Shown here: positions 29,501-38,500 of the stretch, one piece after another
Layout of the letters: each line of letters starts with the position of its first letter
Position numbering within the stretch: the first letter of the stretch is position 1
Assembly: GCA_026707585.1 (NCBI GenBank)
Contig: JAPOWQ010000074.1
Coordinates: 1-64,000, forward strand
DNA from: Chloroflexota bacterium
GTDB taxonomy: Bacteria; Chloroflexota; UBA11872
Direction of reading: 5' to 3'
DNA: 64,000 nucleotides
The notes under the pieces: model-generated
The model's input: the letters and a program-made list of their open reading frames with translations, nothing else
The model's database searches: none
Told to the model about the DNA's origin: nothing
Made by a program: the position numbers and the translations under genes

Positions 29501-29856
29501 GTCGTATCCCCCGCGTTGAAGGTCAACCGAGGTGGCACCCCGGAGTAATCCGCGCTCGTCGCGCCGTCCATGTCGGTCAGGGTGATCGGGACCTCCACCG
29601 TCCGCTCCGGGTCCGCGCTCAGCGTCACCGTCACGGTGACGTCGCTCCCCTCCGCCACCTGATACGCCGATTGCCCGAAGCTCACCGTCACCGCCGGCAC
29701 GTCGTCGTCCGCGATGCTCACCACGGCCTGCGACGGCGACGCCGCGCTCACCCGGGGCGGCAGGGTCCCGAAGGCGAGCCTCACCGACTCGTCGTCATCG
29801 TCCACAGTGTCCTGGACCGCCGTAAACGTGAAGGTTTCCGTCGTGTCCCCGCTCAC
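17515..29856 (-). CDS. Giant Calx-beta/FN3/Ig repeat protein, C-terminal part (same gene as 29795-43960)
   Basis: Encodes 4,113 residues. The first codon is an internal GTG (Val) of the repeat unit broken at 29877-29882, so this is a continuation, not a gene with its own start. In order: about 24 Calx-beta-like units of ~100-115 residues (pattern VTVSFGQASYSVAEG ... ADPERTVEIPL ... DYSGVP ... VDDDGESVKL ... ITDDDDP), one of them replaced by an EGSDRTYSVKL-type unit. Then come a region of ~300 residues with no clear domain, an FN3 (~3140-3240), a SwmB-like domain (~3243-3345), a beta domain ending SLEQTITGEG, and a second FN3 (~3515-3615). Four 96-residue Ig-like units and a second copy of the beta domain end the protein at MVRGPEE. 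No sortase motif or C-terminal membrane helix is visible. Calx-beta units usually bind calcium; an adhesin or matrix role is inference. Confidence 0.85.
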   Translation of the reverse strand: MSGDTTETFTFTAVQDTVDDDDESVRLAFGTLPPRVSAASPSQAVVSIADDDVPAVTVSFGQSAYQVAEGSDVTVTVTLSADPERTVEVPITLTDMDGATSADYSGVPPRLTFNAGDTTETFNFSATDDAVDDDGERVRLTFGILPTRVTSVSPSQTVVSITDDDDPAVTVRFGQASYSVAEGGDVTVTVALSADPERTVVIPLTTTNLGGASSGDYSGVPATVTFTSGETEETFDFAAIQDAVDDDGESVKVGFGSTLPAGVTVDTSIPPGDTQARDTATVAITDDDGAGVTVTPTALTIPEGSDRTYSVKLDSQPTSTVTVAVNAPSGSDVSVNQTSLTFTASTWSQAQTVTVSAAQDADAVDDRESITHTAASGDGDYGGISVRAVAVRVTDDEDVPVTVGFAQPTYAVAEGNDVTVTVTLSADPERTVEIPLTVTNQGGATSADYDGVPATVTFDSGDTEQTFAFTAKQDTVDDDGESVKVAIGATLPTAVSAGATAATTVAITDDDVPAVSVSFGQATYPVAEGNDVTVTVTLSVDPERTVAIPLVTANQGGASNLDYSGVPTEVTFNSGETEQTFMLSATDDTVDDDGESVKLTFGNLPARVSAGARSAATVTISDDDHPAVSVSFGAAAYTVAEGDDVMVLVRLSADPERDVEISVLRLNQGGAGSADYSGVPTSLTFASGETAQTITFSATADDVDDDGESVKLTLGSLPHRVSAGAHRSTTVAINDDDVPAVSVSFGQASYSAPEGSHVTVTVRLSADPERTVEIPLTTTEQGGATSADYVGGLSSVTFSSGETEKEFNFSAVQDAVDDDGESVRLGFGNLPARVSAGAPATATVMIADDDDPSVTVSFGQASYSVAESDETSTTSVAEHEVEVTVSLSADPERQVVIPLTTTNQGGASTGDYSGVPANLTFASGEPSKSFTFSATADTVDDDGESVKLGFGGSLPAGVSVGTPATTTVSIADDDHPAVTVSFGQSSYSATEGGDVTVTVTLSADPERTVEVPITVTDMDGATSADYSGVPARVTFVTGDTTETFEFRAEQDAIDDDGERVRLTFGTLPPRVSSASPSQAVVSITDDDDPTVTVSFGQARYTVAESDDPSTTNATENEFEVTVSLSANPERQVVIPLTTTHQGGASSSDYSGVPANLTFTSGVTAKSFAFRATPDAVDDDGESVILGFGGLPPRVSAGAPATTTVSIADDDDPPVSVSFGQASYSVAESDDPDTTNATENEIEVTVSLSADPERQVLIPLTTANLGGASASDYSGVPTSLTFASGETSKSFTFSATADAVDDDGESLRLTFGTLPPRVTAAAPSQAVVSITDDDDPAVTVSFGQPTYTVGEGNTVTVIVTLSADPERTVEIPLLKVNQGGATSGDYSGVPTSVTFNSGETTETIAFSALQDSVDDDRESVRLTLGNLPARVSAGTHTAATVAITDDDDPAVTVMFGAATYPVAEGGEVTVTVRLSADPERTVEIPLTTTNQGAASNADYSGVPAEVTFTSGETEQTFTFSATSDSVDDDGESVKLGFGGSLPTGVSAGTPATAMVAITDDDDPVVTVSFGQASYSVAEGDDLTVTVTLSADPERTVEIPVSVTTMDGATAADYSGVPASVTFQSGDTTETFTFTALQDTVDDDGESVKLGFGGSLPAGVSAAAPDATTVTIADDDDPAVTVSFGQASYSATEGGTATVTVTLSADPERTVEVPITVTNMDGATAADYSGVPASVTFQSGDTTETFEFRATQDTVDDDGESVRLTFGTLPSRVTSTSPSQAAVSITDDDDPAVAVSFGAATYPVAEGGEVTVTVRLSADPERTVEIPLTTTNQGAASNADYSGVPAEVTFTTGETEQTFKFSAAADDVDDDGESVKLSFGVSLPTGVSAGTPDATTISIMDNDDPVVTVSFGQSSYSVAESDDTSTSNVTENEVVVTVRLSADPERTVEIPLTVTHEGGASTGDYSGVPAEVTFPSGETEQTFTFSATADSVDDDGESVKLGFGNLPTGVSAAIPVATTVAIADDDDPAVSVRFGQVAYTVPEGAGVTVRVTLSADPERTVEIPLTATNQGGASNADYSGVPAGVTFQSGETEKTFTFDAESDSANDDGESVKLSFGNLPTRVSAGTPSSTTVTITDDDVPVVAVSFGQASYSVAESDETGTTSVMENEVVVTVELSVDPERQVVIPLTKTNQGGATSSDYSGVPAEVTFTSGETEQTFTFSATADNVDDDGESVKLGFGGSLPTGVNAGATHEAVVSIADDDDPTVTVSFDASTYSVAEGGEVTVTVELSADPERTVEVPITVTTLDGATAADYSGVPASLTFQSGDTTETFEFRAEQDAIDDDGERVRLTFGTLPARVSSASPSQAVVAIADDDDPTVTVSFGAATYAVAEGDDVTVTLTLSADPERQVVIPLTRTNQDGASNADYSGVPAEVTFTSGQVEQTFTFSATTDNVDDDGESVKLGFGGSLPTGVSAGTPNEAVVSIADDDDPAVTVSFGQASYSVAEGGEVTVSVTLSADPERTVEVPLLRVNQGGATSADYSGVPASVTFQSGDTEQTFAFRAESDSANDDGESVKLSFGTLPARVTSAAPSQAVVTISDDDVPAVTVSFGAATYTVAEGGDVTVAVTLSADPERQVVIPLTKANQGGATSGDYSGVPANVTFSSGETAQTFEFRAASDSANDDGESVKLSFGNLPTGVSAGATDEAVVSITDDDVPAVTVSFGAAAYTVDEYDDPSTTNVAEDEVEVRVVLSADPEREVVIPLTRTNQDGATDSDYTGVPASLTFASGDTAKTLTFTAVDDSEDDDSESVKLGFGGSLPTGVSAGAQATTTVTITDDDREAITDPNDRPGLIKEIPYPEGSVLVTFDAERYSATEGGLDAIVTVRLDSSREEPVEVPLTAEGHSGATPDDWTGVPPVLTFGAWETQKSFTLVAVDDTVEDDGEMVRLGFGALPEGYVAAHPSSADVTLMNDDTDQPATCDSGIWCAVLKLADSSNDDFGRLHLGYHGTQDPYADRSSISSDHFTFRGETFKVWSVHTWPNIDPSLDPRPIFGTPERSRFSIHIRRVDGPSWAAEVKRDHYEDWTLHIDDVTVRFTEVDGQNGNTFVWLSEEFYQLFMDWMPSTTHQIWIEETPLEDQPVPTSTVPAEPRYLRVAPFDNQLVASWNEPRSDGNSAITGYRLQWKPGAESWTNANAVSEAIVEEWTPGATQIHHLIGGLTNGSVYTVRVMAINAVGDSAPSGEHFGMPQSAGPQLVGNTVSGAELTLTYDRDLDESSVPDVSRFAVIVNGGLRDVIHVSISGRSFTLFLASPVTAADEVEMRYLMPATAGEPAIRDTDGNYAASCDFSEPGSESENLTDPAGLQPLTAQFEQVPETHTGSDDELRFHIRFSEPIRIDAGPASAFLLTVTGADVTSAWWVNRDGRLWEVVLVPDSYDDILITLPADRACDARGAPCASGDRRLTNSLEQTITGEGAPSEGRSVSPNRQGQGSGKQSKSTTSVGKSEEPSVGKSVEPPASPPQAPRNLTASVNADGSIALSWDAPVDSSVTGYRILRRRPSEGETALQIYVEDTGSTATTYTDTATTVDVRHVYRVKAIGKSGVSEASDRAEATPTAPATNSPASGVPQITGTAEVGQTLSVDTTGIADADGLTNATFSYQWILGDADIEGATGATYVLADADAGATITVRVTFADDAGHSESLTSAATAEVAARPNRSATGAPTITGTAQVGQTLTADTSGITDADGLANATFSFQWIRGDADIDGATRATYELADADAGATIKVRVTFTDDAGHAESLTSAATAEVAARPNRPATGAPTISGTTEIGQTLTADTSGIADADGLANATFSYQWIRGDADIDGATGATYELQDGDAGKAIRVRVTFTDDAGHSESLTSAATAEVAARPNRTATGAPTVSGTTEVGQTLTADTSGIADADGLANATFSYQWIRGDADIDGATGATYELQDGDAGKAIRVRVTFTDDAGHSESLTSAATAEVAAAPSEPLTVAFESVPETHDGESTFTFEIRFNQEVKLSFRSLRDHGLDVTGGTVTKAQRLEKPSNIRWRITVRPDSGADVTIVLPVTTDCDDPGAICTADGIMLSSRRETMVRGPEE
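17865..19016 (-). repeat. Four direct repeats of 288 nt (96 residues, Ig-like)
   Basis: Units begin at 17865, 18153, 18441 and 18729, exactly 288 nt apart. Each encodes PTITGTAEVGQTLTADTSGI ... NATFSYQWIRGDADIDGATG ... ADAGATIKVRVTFTDDAGH ... AATAEVAARPN. The two units nearest the gene end (17865 and 18153) are almost identical over more than 220 nt, implying recent duplication or gene conversion; the other two differ more. Confidence 0.9.
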
Positions 29857-32560
29857 GAATGTCAGCCGGGGCGGTACCCCCCGCGTAGTCGCCGTTGCTC
29901 GCCCCGCCCTGGTTCGTCGTCGTCAGCGGGATCTCCACCGTCCGCTCAGGATCGGCGCTCAGCGTCACCGTCACCGTCACATCGTCGCCCTCCGCCACCG
30001 GATACGCCGCCGCGCCGAAGCTCACACGCACCGCCGGATCGTCGTCGTCAGCGATTGACACCGTCGTTGCCGCGTGCGCGCCCACAGTCACGGCGTTGGG
30101 CAGCCCCCCAAAGCTCAACCGCACCGACTCGCCGTCGTCGTCCAGCGTGTCGTGGATCGCCGTGAAGGTGAAGGTCTTGTCCGTGTCGCCACTCTGGAAG
30201 GTCAGTGCGGCTGGCACGCCGGAGTAATCCGCGCTCGTCGCGCCGCCCTGGTTCACCCTGAGCAGCGGAATCTCCACCTCCCGCTCCGGATCCGCGCTCA
30301 GCGTCACCGTCACGACGACCTCGTTTTCCGTCGAGTTCGTGGTGCTCGTGTCATCGCTTTCGGCCACGCTGTGGCTGGCCTGCCCAAAGCTCACCGTCAC
30401 CGCAGGCACGTCGTCATCCGTGATCGCCACCGTGGTTGTGGCGGGGCTGCTGGAACTCACGCGCGCGGGCAGGCTTCCGAACGCCAGCTTCACGGTTTCC
30501 CCGTCGTCGTTCGCCGTGTCCTGGAGCGCCGAGAAGGTGAAACTCTGCTCTGTGTCGCCGCTGGCGAATGTGACGCTTGCCGGCACGCCTTCGTAGTCCG
30601 CGCTCGTTGTCCCACCCTGGTTCGTGGTCGTCAGCGGGATCTCCACCTCCCGCTCCGGATCCGCGCTCAGCCGCAGGGTCACCGTGACGCTGCTGCCCTC
30701 GGTGGCGCTGTAGCTCGGCTGCCCAAAGCGCACGGTCACCGCTGGGTCATCGTCGTCCGCGATGGACACCGTCGCCATCGAGGGGGCGCCCGCACTCACA
30801 CCGCTCGGCATTGTGCCGCCAAAGCCCAGCCTCACCGATTCCCCGTCGTCGTCAACAGCGTCCGGCGTCGCCCGGAACGTGAACGACTTTGCCGTCACAC
30901 CGCTGGTGAACGTGATGTTGGCCGGCACTCCGGAGTAATCGCTCGTGCTCGCCCCGCCCTGGTGCGTCGTCGTCAGCGGAATGACGACCTGTCGCTCCGG
31001 GTCCGCGCTCAATGACACCGTCACCTCGACCGCGTGCTCGGCCGTGTTCGTGGTGCTCAAGTCGTCGCTCTCTGCCACGCTGTAGCTCGCCTGCCCAAAG
31101 TGCACTGTGACCGCCGGATCGTCGTCGTCCGTGATGCTCACCACCAACTGCGACGGCGACGCCGAGCTGACCCGATTGGGCAGGGTCCCGAAGGTCAGCC
31201 GGACCCGCTCCCCGTCGTCGTCAACGGCGTCGTCGGTCGCGCTGAAGTCGAAAGTCTGCGTCGTGTCCCCCGCATTGAATGTCAACCGGGGTGGCACGCC
31301 GGAGTAGTCGGCGCTCGTCGCGCCATCCACGTTGGTCACGGTGATCGGCACCTCCACCGTCCGCTCCGGATCCGCGCTTAGCGTCACCGTCACCGTGACG
31401 TCGTGGCCTTCCGCCACCGCGTGGGTCGAATTCCCAAAGCTCACGGTCACGGCCGGATCGTCGTCATCCGTGATCGCCACCGTCGTCGACGGGTGCGTTC
31501 CCGCGCTCACCCGGTCCGGCAGGCTTCCCAGGGTCAGCTTCACCGACTCCCCGTCGTCGTCGGCGTTGTCCGGCTCCGCGGTGAAGGTGAAGTTCTGTTC
31601 CGTGTCGCCACTCTGGAACGTCAGACGGTTCGGCACGCCGGAGTAATCCGAGCTCGACGCCCCACCCTGGTTCACCCGGAGCAGCGCGACCTCCACTTCC
31701 CGCTCGGGATCCGCGCTCAGCCGCACCGTCACCGTGACCTCGTTCTCCGTCGTGCTCAACGTCAGCGGGTCGTCGCTCTCGGCCACGGTGTACGCCGACC
31801 GCGCAAAGCTCACCGTTACCGCCGGATCGTCGTCATCCGCAATCGTCACCGTCGTCGCTGCTGGGACGCCGGCGCTCACGCGCGTGGGCAGGCTGCCGAA
31901 GGTCAGCTCCACGGACTCCCCGTCGTCATCGAGGGCGTCGGGCTGCGCCGTGAACGTGAACGTCTGAGTCGTTTCCCCACTCGCGAACGTCACGCGGGCC
32001 GGCACCCCTTCATAGTCCCCATTGCCGGCCCCGCCCTGGTTCGTCGTGATGATCGGAATCTCCACGGTCCGCTCCGGGTCCGCGCTCAGCTCCACCGTTA
32101 CCGTGACGTCGTTCTCCGTCACGTTCGTGGTGCTCGGGTCGTCGCTTTCCGCCACGCTGTATGTGGCCTGGGCGAATCTCACCGTCACCGATGGATCGTC
32201 GTCGTCCGCGATGGCCACCGTGGTTGCCGCGTGGGTCCCCGCGGTCACCGCGTTGGGCAAGATGCCGAAGCTCAGCCGCACCGACTCGCCGTCGTCATCC
32301 AGCGTGTCGTAGGCCGCCGCGAAGGTGAAGGTCTGTTCCGTGTCGCCGCTCTGGAAGGTCACCGCGGCCGGCACGCCGGAGTAGTCGCCGCTCGTCGCGC
32401 CGCCCTGGTTCACCCGGAGCAGCGAGATCACCACCTCCCGCTCCGGGTCCGCGCTGAGCGTCACCGTCACCGTGACTTCGTTCTCCGTCACGTTCGTGGT
32501 GCTCGGGTCGTCGCTCTCCGCCACGGTGTAGCTGGCCTGCCCGAAGCTCACCGTCACCGG
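21240..32560 (-). repeat. Tandem array of about 31-32 Calx-beta-like units (~300-345 nt each)
   Basis: Counting the VTVSFGxxxY...EG unit starts gives 8 before the frameshift and about 24 after it, interrupted once (around 28.7-29.0 kb) by a different unit. Two unit sizes occur: a short one (VAEGGEVTVTV) and one with a 12-residue insert (VAESDDPSTTNVTENEVTV). Blocks of adjacent units recur in the same order (e.g. around 22.9 and 24.7 kb), indicating duplication of unit groups. The array is long enough to be misassembled. Confidence 0.8.
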
Positions 32561-35500
32561 GATGTCCTCGTCGTCGATCACCGTCACGTTCACGTCGCTC
32601 ACGCTGATCCCGCTGTAGTCGTCGTCCGTGGAGCTCGCCGCGTGGGTGACGGTGACTGGATCGTCCAGCGCGTCCGCGTCTTGCGCCGCCGACACGGTCA
32701 CCGTTTGTGCGGTCGCCCAGTTGCTGTCCGTAAACGTTAGGCTCGTCGGGTCCGCGGTGATATCCGACCCGCCGGGCGCGGTGACGGCCACGGTGACGTC
32801 GGCGATTGGCTGGGTGTCCAGCACCACTGTGTAAGTGGTCGAGGCCCCTTCGTTAACAGTTAACGTGTTGTCCGAGACCGTGATCCCTGGGTCATCGTCG
32901 TCGTTGACGACGATGCCGAGGCTGTCCGCGCTCAGCCCGTCGTAGTCGCTGTCGGCGCTGGAGCTGACGGTATGCGTGATCGTGGCCGTGTCGTCGACGG
33001 CGTCGGCGTCCTGGGCGGCCGATACGTTCACGGTTTGTGCCGTGCTCCAATTCTCGGGCTTAAAGGTGAGGCTGCTCGAACCCACCGACAAATCGGTACC
33101 GCCCAGCCCACCCAGCGTCACTGTGACGTCGCCGACCGGCCGCGTATCGAGGACCACCGTGTAGGTGTCCGAGTCGCCTTCGTCGATGGGCAGCGAGGTC
33201 TCGGAAATGGTGACCCCGGCGCCCACCACATCCTCAACGGTGACGGCGACGCTGTCAGCGGTGACGTTCGCGTAGTCGCTGTCGGCCACCGAGCCGACGG
33301 CGTGCGTGAGGGTGGCCGGATCGTCCGTGGTATCGCCGTCGGGCGCCGCCGTCACGGTCACGGTCTGCGCCGCGCTCCAGCTCACTGCCGTGAAGGTCAG
33401 CGTGCTGGCGTTGAGCGTCAGATCGGTGCCGGCCGTCCCGCCAATCGTCACCGTCACGTCGCCCGTGGGCTTCGTGTCCAGCACCACCGTGTACGTCCGG
33501 CTTTGGCCCTCGGGAATATCAAGCGCCGTGGGGGTGATGGTAACGCCGGCCTCGTCGTCGTCCGTCACCTTGACGTCCACGGAGCCGAGCGTCAGCGAGG
33601 CGTACTCCGTCGCGCCGGTAATGGCGTGGGTCAGCGTCACGGGCGCCTCGTCGGCGACATCGGCGTCGTGCAAGGCCGTCACGGTCACCGTCTGCTCGAT
33701 ATTCCAGCTGCTGTTGGTGAACGTCAGGCTCTGCGACGACAGCGAGAGTTCGGCCCCGTGCGGCACCTCAACCGTCACGGTCACGTTGGCCGTCGGCTCC
33801 GTATCCAGCACCACCGTGTAGGCGCCCGACATGCCTTCGTCGATGGGCAGCACGGTCTCGGAAACCGTCACGCCCGGGGTGTCGTCGTCCCGCACGGTCA
33901 CCGACACGTCGGGGACGGTGTGCGACCGGTAGTGCTCGTCAGTCGACGAGACCGTGTGGCTGATGGTCGCCGCCGCCTCGTCAGCGCCGTCGTCGTCCTG
34001 CAGGCCGGTGACGGTCACGAACTTCCTGCCCCAGCTCTGGGACGTGAAGGTCAGGGTTCCCGGGTTGACGCTGAATCCGGCATTTGGCGGCACATCCAGC
34101 GTCACCGTCACCGGATCCACCGGTTCCGAGGTCAGGCGCACGGTGTATCGCTGCGTGCGACCTTCTCGCACAGTCAATGACGGCGTCGATAGGCGTATTC
34201 CAGACGTGTCGTCATTGGTGACGATCACCTGGTCCGGAATCACGTGCAGGCCGGGCGTGTCGGTGGTGCCCCTCAGCTCGAGCGTCTCATCCGCATCGTG
34301 AACGTCATCGTTCAAGTCCCTGAGGTAATAGATGGTTTCACCCACCGACTTACCGGCGTCAATATTCAGCGGAATAATCTGAATCACGTTCTCTGAGCGC
34401 ACTTCGGATCCGTTGCGAACCAGTGTGGTTTCAATCTCGATGTCTTCAGTGAGCGTGGTCTTCCCCTCCAAGACTGCTTGGACGTCCAGGAGCCAGACTC
34501 CGGCGCCCTCGGAAAGCGTTTCCTGGTAAATGACCAATTTGACTGTCGTTGGCGCCGGATCGTCATCCACAATGGTGAGCCGGACGCCATTGACCGGCAG
34601 GCCCGGTGTGGCATTCGTGCCGCGCACGGCGAGGAATTCGTCGCCCTCGTAGAGCGTGTCGTCATTTGGAGTCAGCGTGAGCGTGGCCGTGCCGCTGAAC
34701 TGGCCCGCGGGAATGGTCAGCGTCGACGAGTCGAAGGTCGCGGTGTAGTCGTCGGTTTCGGTTGCCGTCAGGCCCACAACCGTGAGGGTGACCAAGGTGT
34801 CCGTGGACCGGGTCCCGGCGCCCAGCAGGGTCGCCTGCACCGGCACCGTGGCCGCGCCGCCGCCTTCGCCGATCGGCGCAGAGGTCACGGACAGGCCAAT
34901 GCTCGTCGGCTCAGCGTCGTTGTCCTGGATGGTCAGGTCGGTCGGCATCACGGTGATCCCGGCCGTTGTCCCGGTGATCTGCAAGGTCTCGCTGCCCTCG
35001 GCGATGTTGTCGTCCAACACGTTGAGGACCAGCACGGCGGTTGCGGACATCTCGCCGGCCGGGATGGTGAGCGTGGCGGTGCTGGTCGAATAGTCGTCGC
35101 CCGCAACCGCCGTCCCGTCGCTCTGAGTGAGCGTGACAATCGTGTCGACCACCCGGGTGGCTTGCCCGCTCAACGTCCCGGTGACGGTCAGCGCCGACGA
35201 CGATGCCGACTCGTCCACGTTATCGGGGTCGACCGACAGGACCACCTCCACGGGCTCGACGTCGTTGTCTTCGATGACCACGCCCTTCCCGTCCGAGCCG
35301 GCCAGCGCCGACGACCTGGCGGACAGCCGGGCAACCTCGTCGTCTTCCGCGATGTTGTCGTCCACCGGGGTGAGCGTGATGGTGGTGACGACGCTCGACT
35401 GGCCGGCCGGGATCACCGTGTTGGAGGTCGTGGCCGCGTAGTCCACGCCAAGCGTCGCGTTGCGGTTCACGCCCGGTCGATCGATCATCTCCACCGTCAC

Positions 35501-38500
35501 CGGGGTGTCCACCGTGAATTGCGTGGTTCCGTCCAGCGAGACCGTGACGCTGATGGCGGTCGCGCCATCGTCCTCGGCCAAGCGCCGCGGGTTGGCCGAG
35601 ACCGTGACCCCGGTAGGCGCCGTGTCGTTGTCCTCGATGGTGCCGATGGCCGCGGTCACGCCCAGCGGGACCATTTCATTGGGCGTCGTGGACGTGATCC
35701 GGGCCTCGTCCAGCACCACCCGGAAGGTCTCATTGCCCTCCACCAGGGTGTCGTCGGTGGTGGCGACGGTGAACGTGGCGGTGGTGCTCCCCGCGGCAAT
35801 GGCCACGGTGCCGCTCGACGCCGGGTAGTCCGAGTCGGGCTCGGCGGCCTCGCCGACCGCAAGGGTGTCGCCCGCTTGCGTCGTCGACCAATCCACCGAC
35901 ACGTCCTCATCGCTCGCCACCGACAGGAAGACGGTGAAGGTGGCGGCCGAGCCCTCGGCGACCGACGGCGTCCCCTGAATGGACACGGTCAACGAATCCT
36001 GGTCCAGGATGGTCGTCGATGCCCTGTTGTCGCCCGACGCGATCGTCACGGCCCGCAAGCCAGTGACCGCGTTGAGGATCTCCACAGTCATCGTCTCGTC
36101 GTCGTCGTCCACTCCGTCGGCGCGAATGGGATAGGTGATGGTTCCCTTGGCTTCTCCGGCGGGGATGGTCAGCGTTCCTTCGCTACCGGTCGTGTTACCG
36201 GACGGGAACGTGAGGTTGCCGATTGGGGTGCTGTAGTCGTCCGCGGCGCTCACCTCGCCCTTGGTCTCGAATTGCACCGTCACCGCTTCCGCGGCCACGC
36301 CTCCCGTCAGCGTCACGGTGAATTGGGCGTCCTGCCCTTCGGCCACCGTCTCGGCGTCGGCCGTGATGGCGGCCGCCAGCGTTTCGTTGTCCCGGATGCT
36401 GACCTCGTAGGACGCCGCGGTGGGAGAGATTGACAGCAGCCTGGATCCCGCCTGGATCAGCTCGACGGTGAACGTCTCCAACGCTGGCTCGAAGAGGTTG
36501 TCGTCTACGAGATCGACATCCAGGAAACCGGAGGTGGCCCCGACGGGGAAGTTGAACTGGCCGCCGGCTGCCCGATAGTCCGCGCCCTCGGTCGCCGTGC
36601 CGGCCACCACCTGCCAGCCCACGGCCGGGCGCCGCTCGCTGGCCACGGTGTTCGAATGCTTGAGCTCCACCATGAATCGCACCGGGCCGCTCTGGTCTTC
36701 GTCGACGACCGCGTACGCCCGGCTCACCGAGGCCACCATGGCCTGTTCGTCGTCGATGATGGTGCCGACCGCGGTGTCGTCCGCCAGGCTCGAATGCTGC
36801 GGCGGGCTCCTGAGCCGGACCTCGAAGGTCTCGCTCTTCTCCTGGATGGCGTCGTTCGTCACGACCACGGCAAAGGTCTTCTGCTGTTCCCCGACCGCGA
36901 AGGTGAGGGTCTCCGACTTCGCCTCAAAGTCCTGGCCCAGGCTGGTGGCGGTCACGTTGGCGTGCGACGTGGCCTCGCCGTCCACCGTCATCGCATGGAC
37001 GGTCACCTCCGCGGGCGCCGCCGCGTTCAGGCTCACGGTGAAGTCCAGCTGGCCGGCCGACTCGCCGGCCTGGGCGTCCTGCACCGAGAACGTCAAGTCG
37101 TTGTCGTGGACCGTGCGATGCGCCGTGGGCACGTCCTCGCCCGGCATCTGGGCAGGCTCCACGACCAGGGGCGAGTAGCCCGCGCCGTTCAGAATCTCGG
37201 CCTTGACGGCCCCCTTGGCCTCGACGGTCGCGTCGTCGTCGGTGGGAATCGTCAGCGAGGCGTACGACGAGCCGGGCGCGAACGTGACCGTCGTCGGGGC
37301 GGCACCCGCGATCACGTTGCCTTGATGGGTCACGCGCACGTTGACGGTCAGCGCCGTGTTGCCCGGGTCGCCGTCGAAGTCGAAGCACTGGGTGGACGGG
37401 GCGTCGTAGCACGGGTCGTCGGTGTCCAGCGGCGCTCCGTCCGCCAGCGGCGGCAGCCGCTTGATCCGCAGGACGATGTCCTGTCCCTCCACCACCGAGC
37501 CCTCATAGTCGGAGTCGAAGATCACGGCCATCGCCAGCTCGTCGTCGAGGATGGTCCCGCTGGCGGTGTCGTCGCTCAGGACCAGCTCGGAGGGATTGCT
37601 CAGCACCACGTTGAAGGTCTCGTGGTCCTCGTCCATCGAGTCGTCGAGCAGCGTGACGGTGAAGCTCTTTTCGGTTTCGCCCACGGCGAAGGTGAGCAAG
37701 CCGCTGGCGGCGGTGTAGTCGACGCCGGCCGTCGCCGCCTTGCTGGAGCCGTCGTCCGACGTGGCCCAATCCACCGTGCTGACCTGCTCCAAGTTCGGCG
37801 CGTCCAGGGTGACGGTGAAGGTGATGCTCCCGTCCGCCTCCCGGCCCTCGGCGTCGGCAATGCTCACGCCCGGCTGCACATAGTCGTTGTCGGTGACGGC
37901 GGTGGTTACCCGCCATGACTCCCACGCAGTGCCTATGTATTGACCGACGCCGTAGCAGCGCTCGACGTCCGGGCAGTCTGCTCTCGACGCGTAATCGAGG
38001 GCCACGGTGATCGAACCATCAACCTCGTCCACCGCGTCGTCGGTGGTCGGAATGGTGAGGGTGGCTGTCGCCTCGTTGGCGGCGAAGGTGATCGTCTGCT
38101 GAGTGACGCTGGAGAGGTAGTCGCCCTCCTGGGTCAGATTTACCCTGACTTCGAGCGGCCGCGTCATGGAGTCGGGCTTGCCCCCCTGGCGGCGCAGGGT
38201 GAAGGTGGCGGCGTCGCCCTCGTTCACGGAGGCCTGGTCCGCATCGATGCGCACCCCCATGAAGTTGCTGTAGTACCGAAAGTCGACGCTCGACGGGGTC
38301 CCCACCTGGTACTGGGGAAAGTAGCCGCAATTTGCCGGGTTGTTGGGGCAATAGTGAGGTTGCAGCTCCATGGTCCCGGATATGCCGAGAGCATGGATGT
38401 AACCGATTGTATGGATGCCGACGCCTTGCGCGTCCCCCGGCTCGAACCCGAATCCCTGGGTTTCAGTGTCGGAATACACCTCATTCCCGAGCGGAGATGG

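Noticed and set aside
21240-32560. CRISPR-like array because of regular repetition
   Set aside because: Units are ~300 nt, fully coding and without short spacers; it is a protein repeat array.
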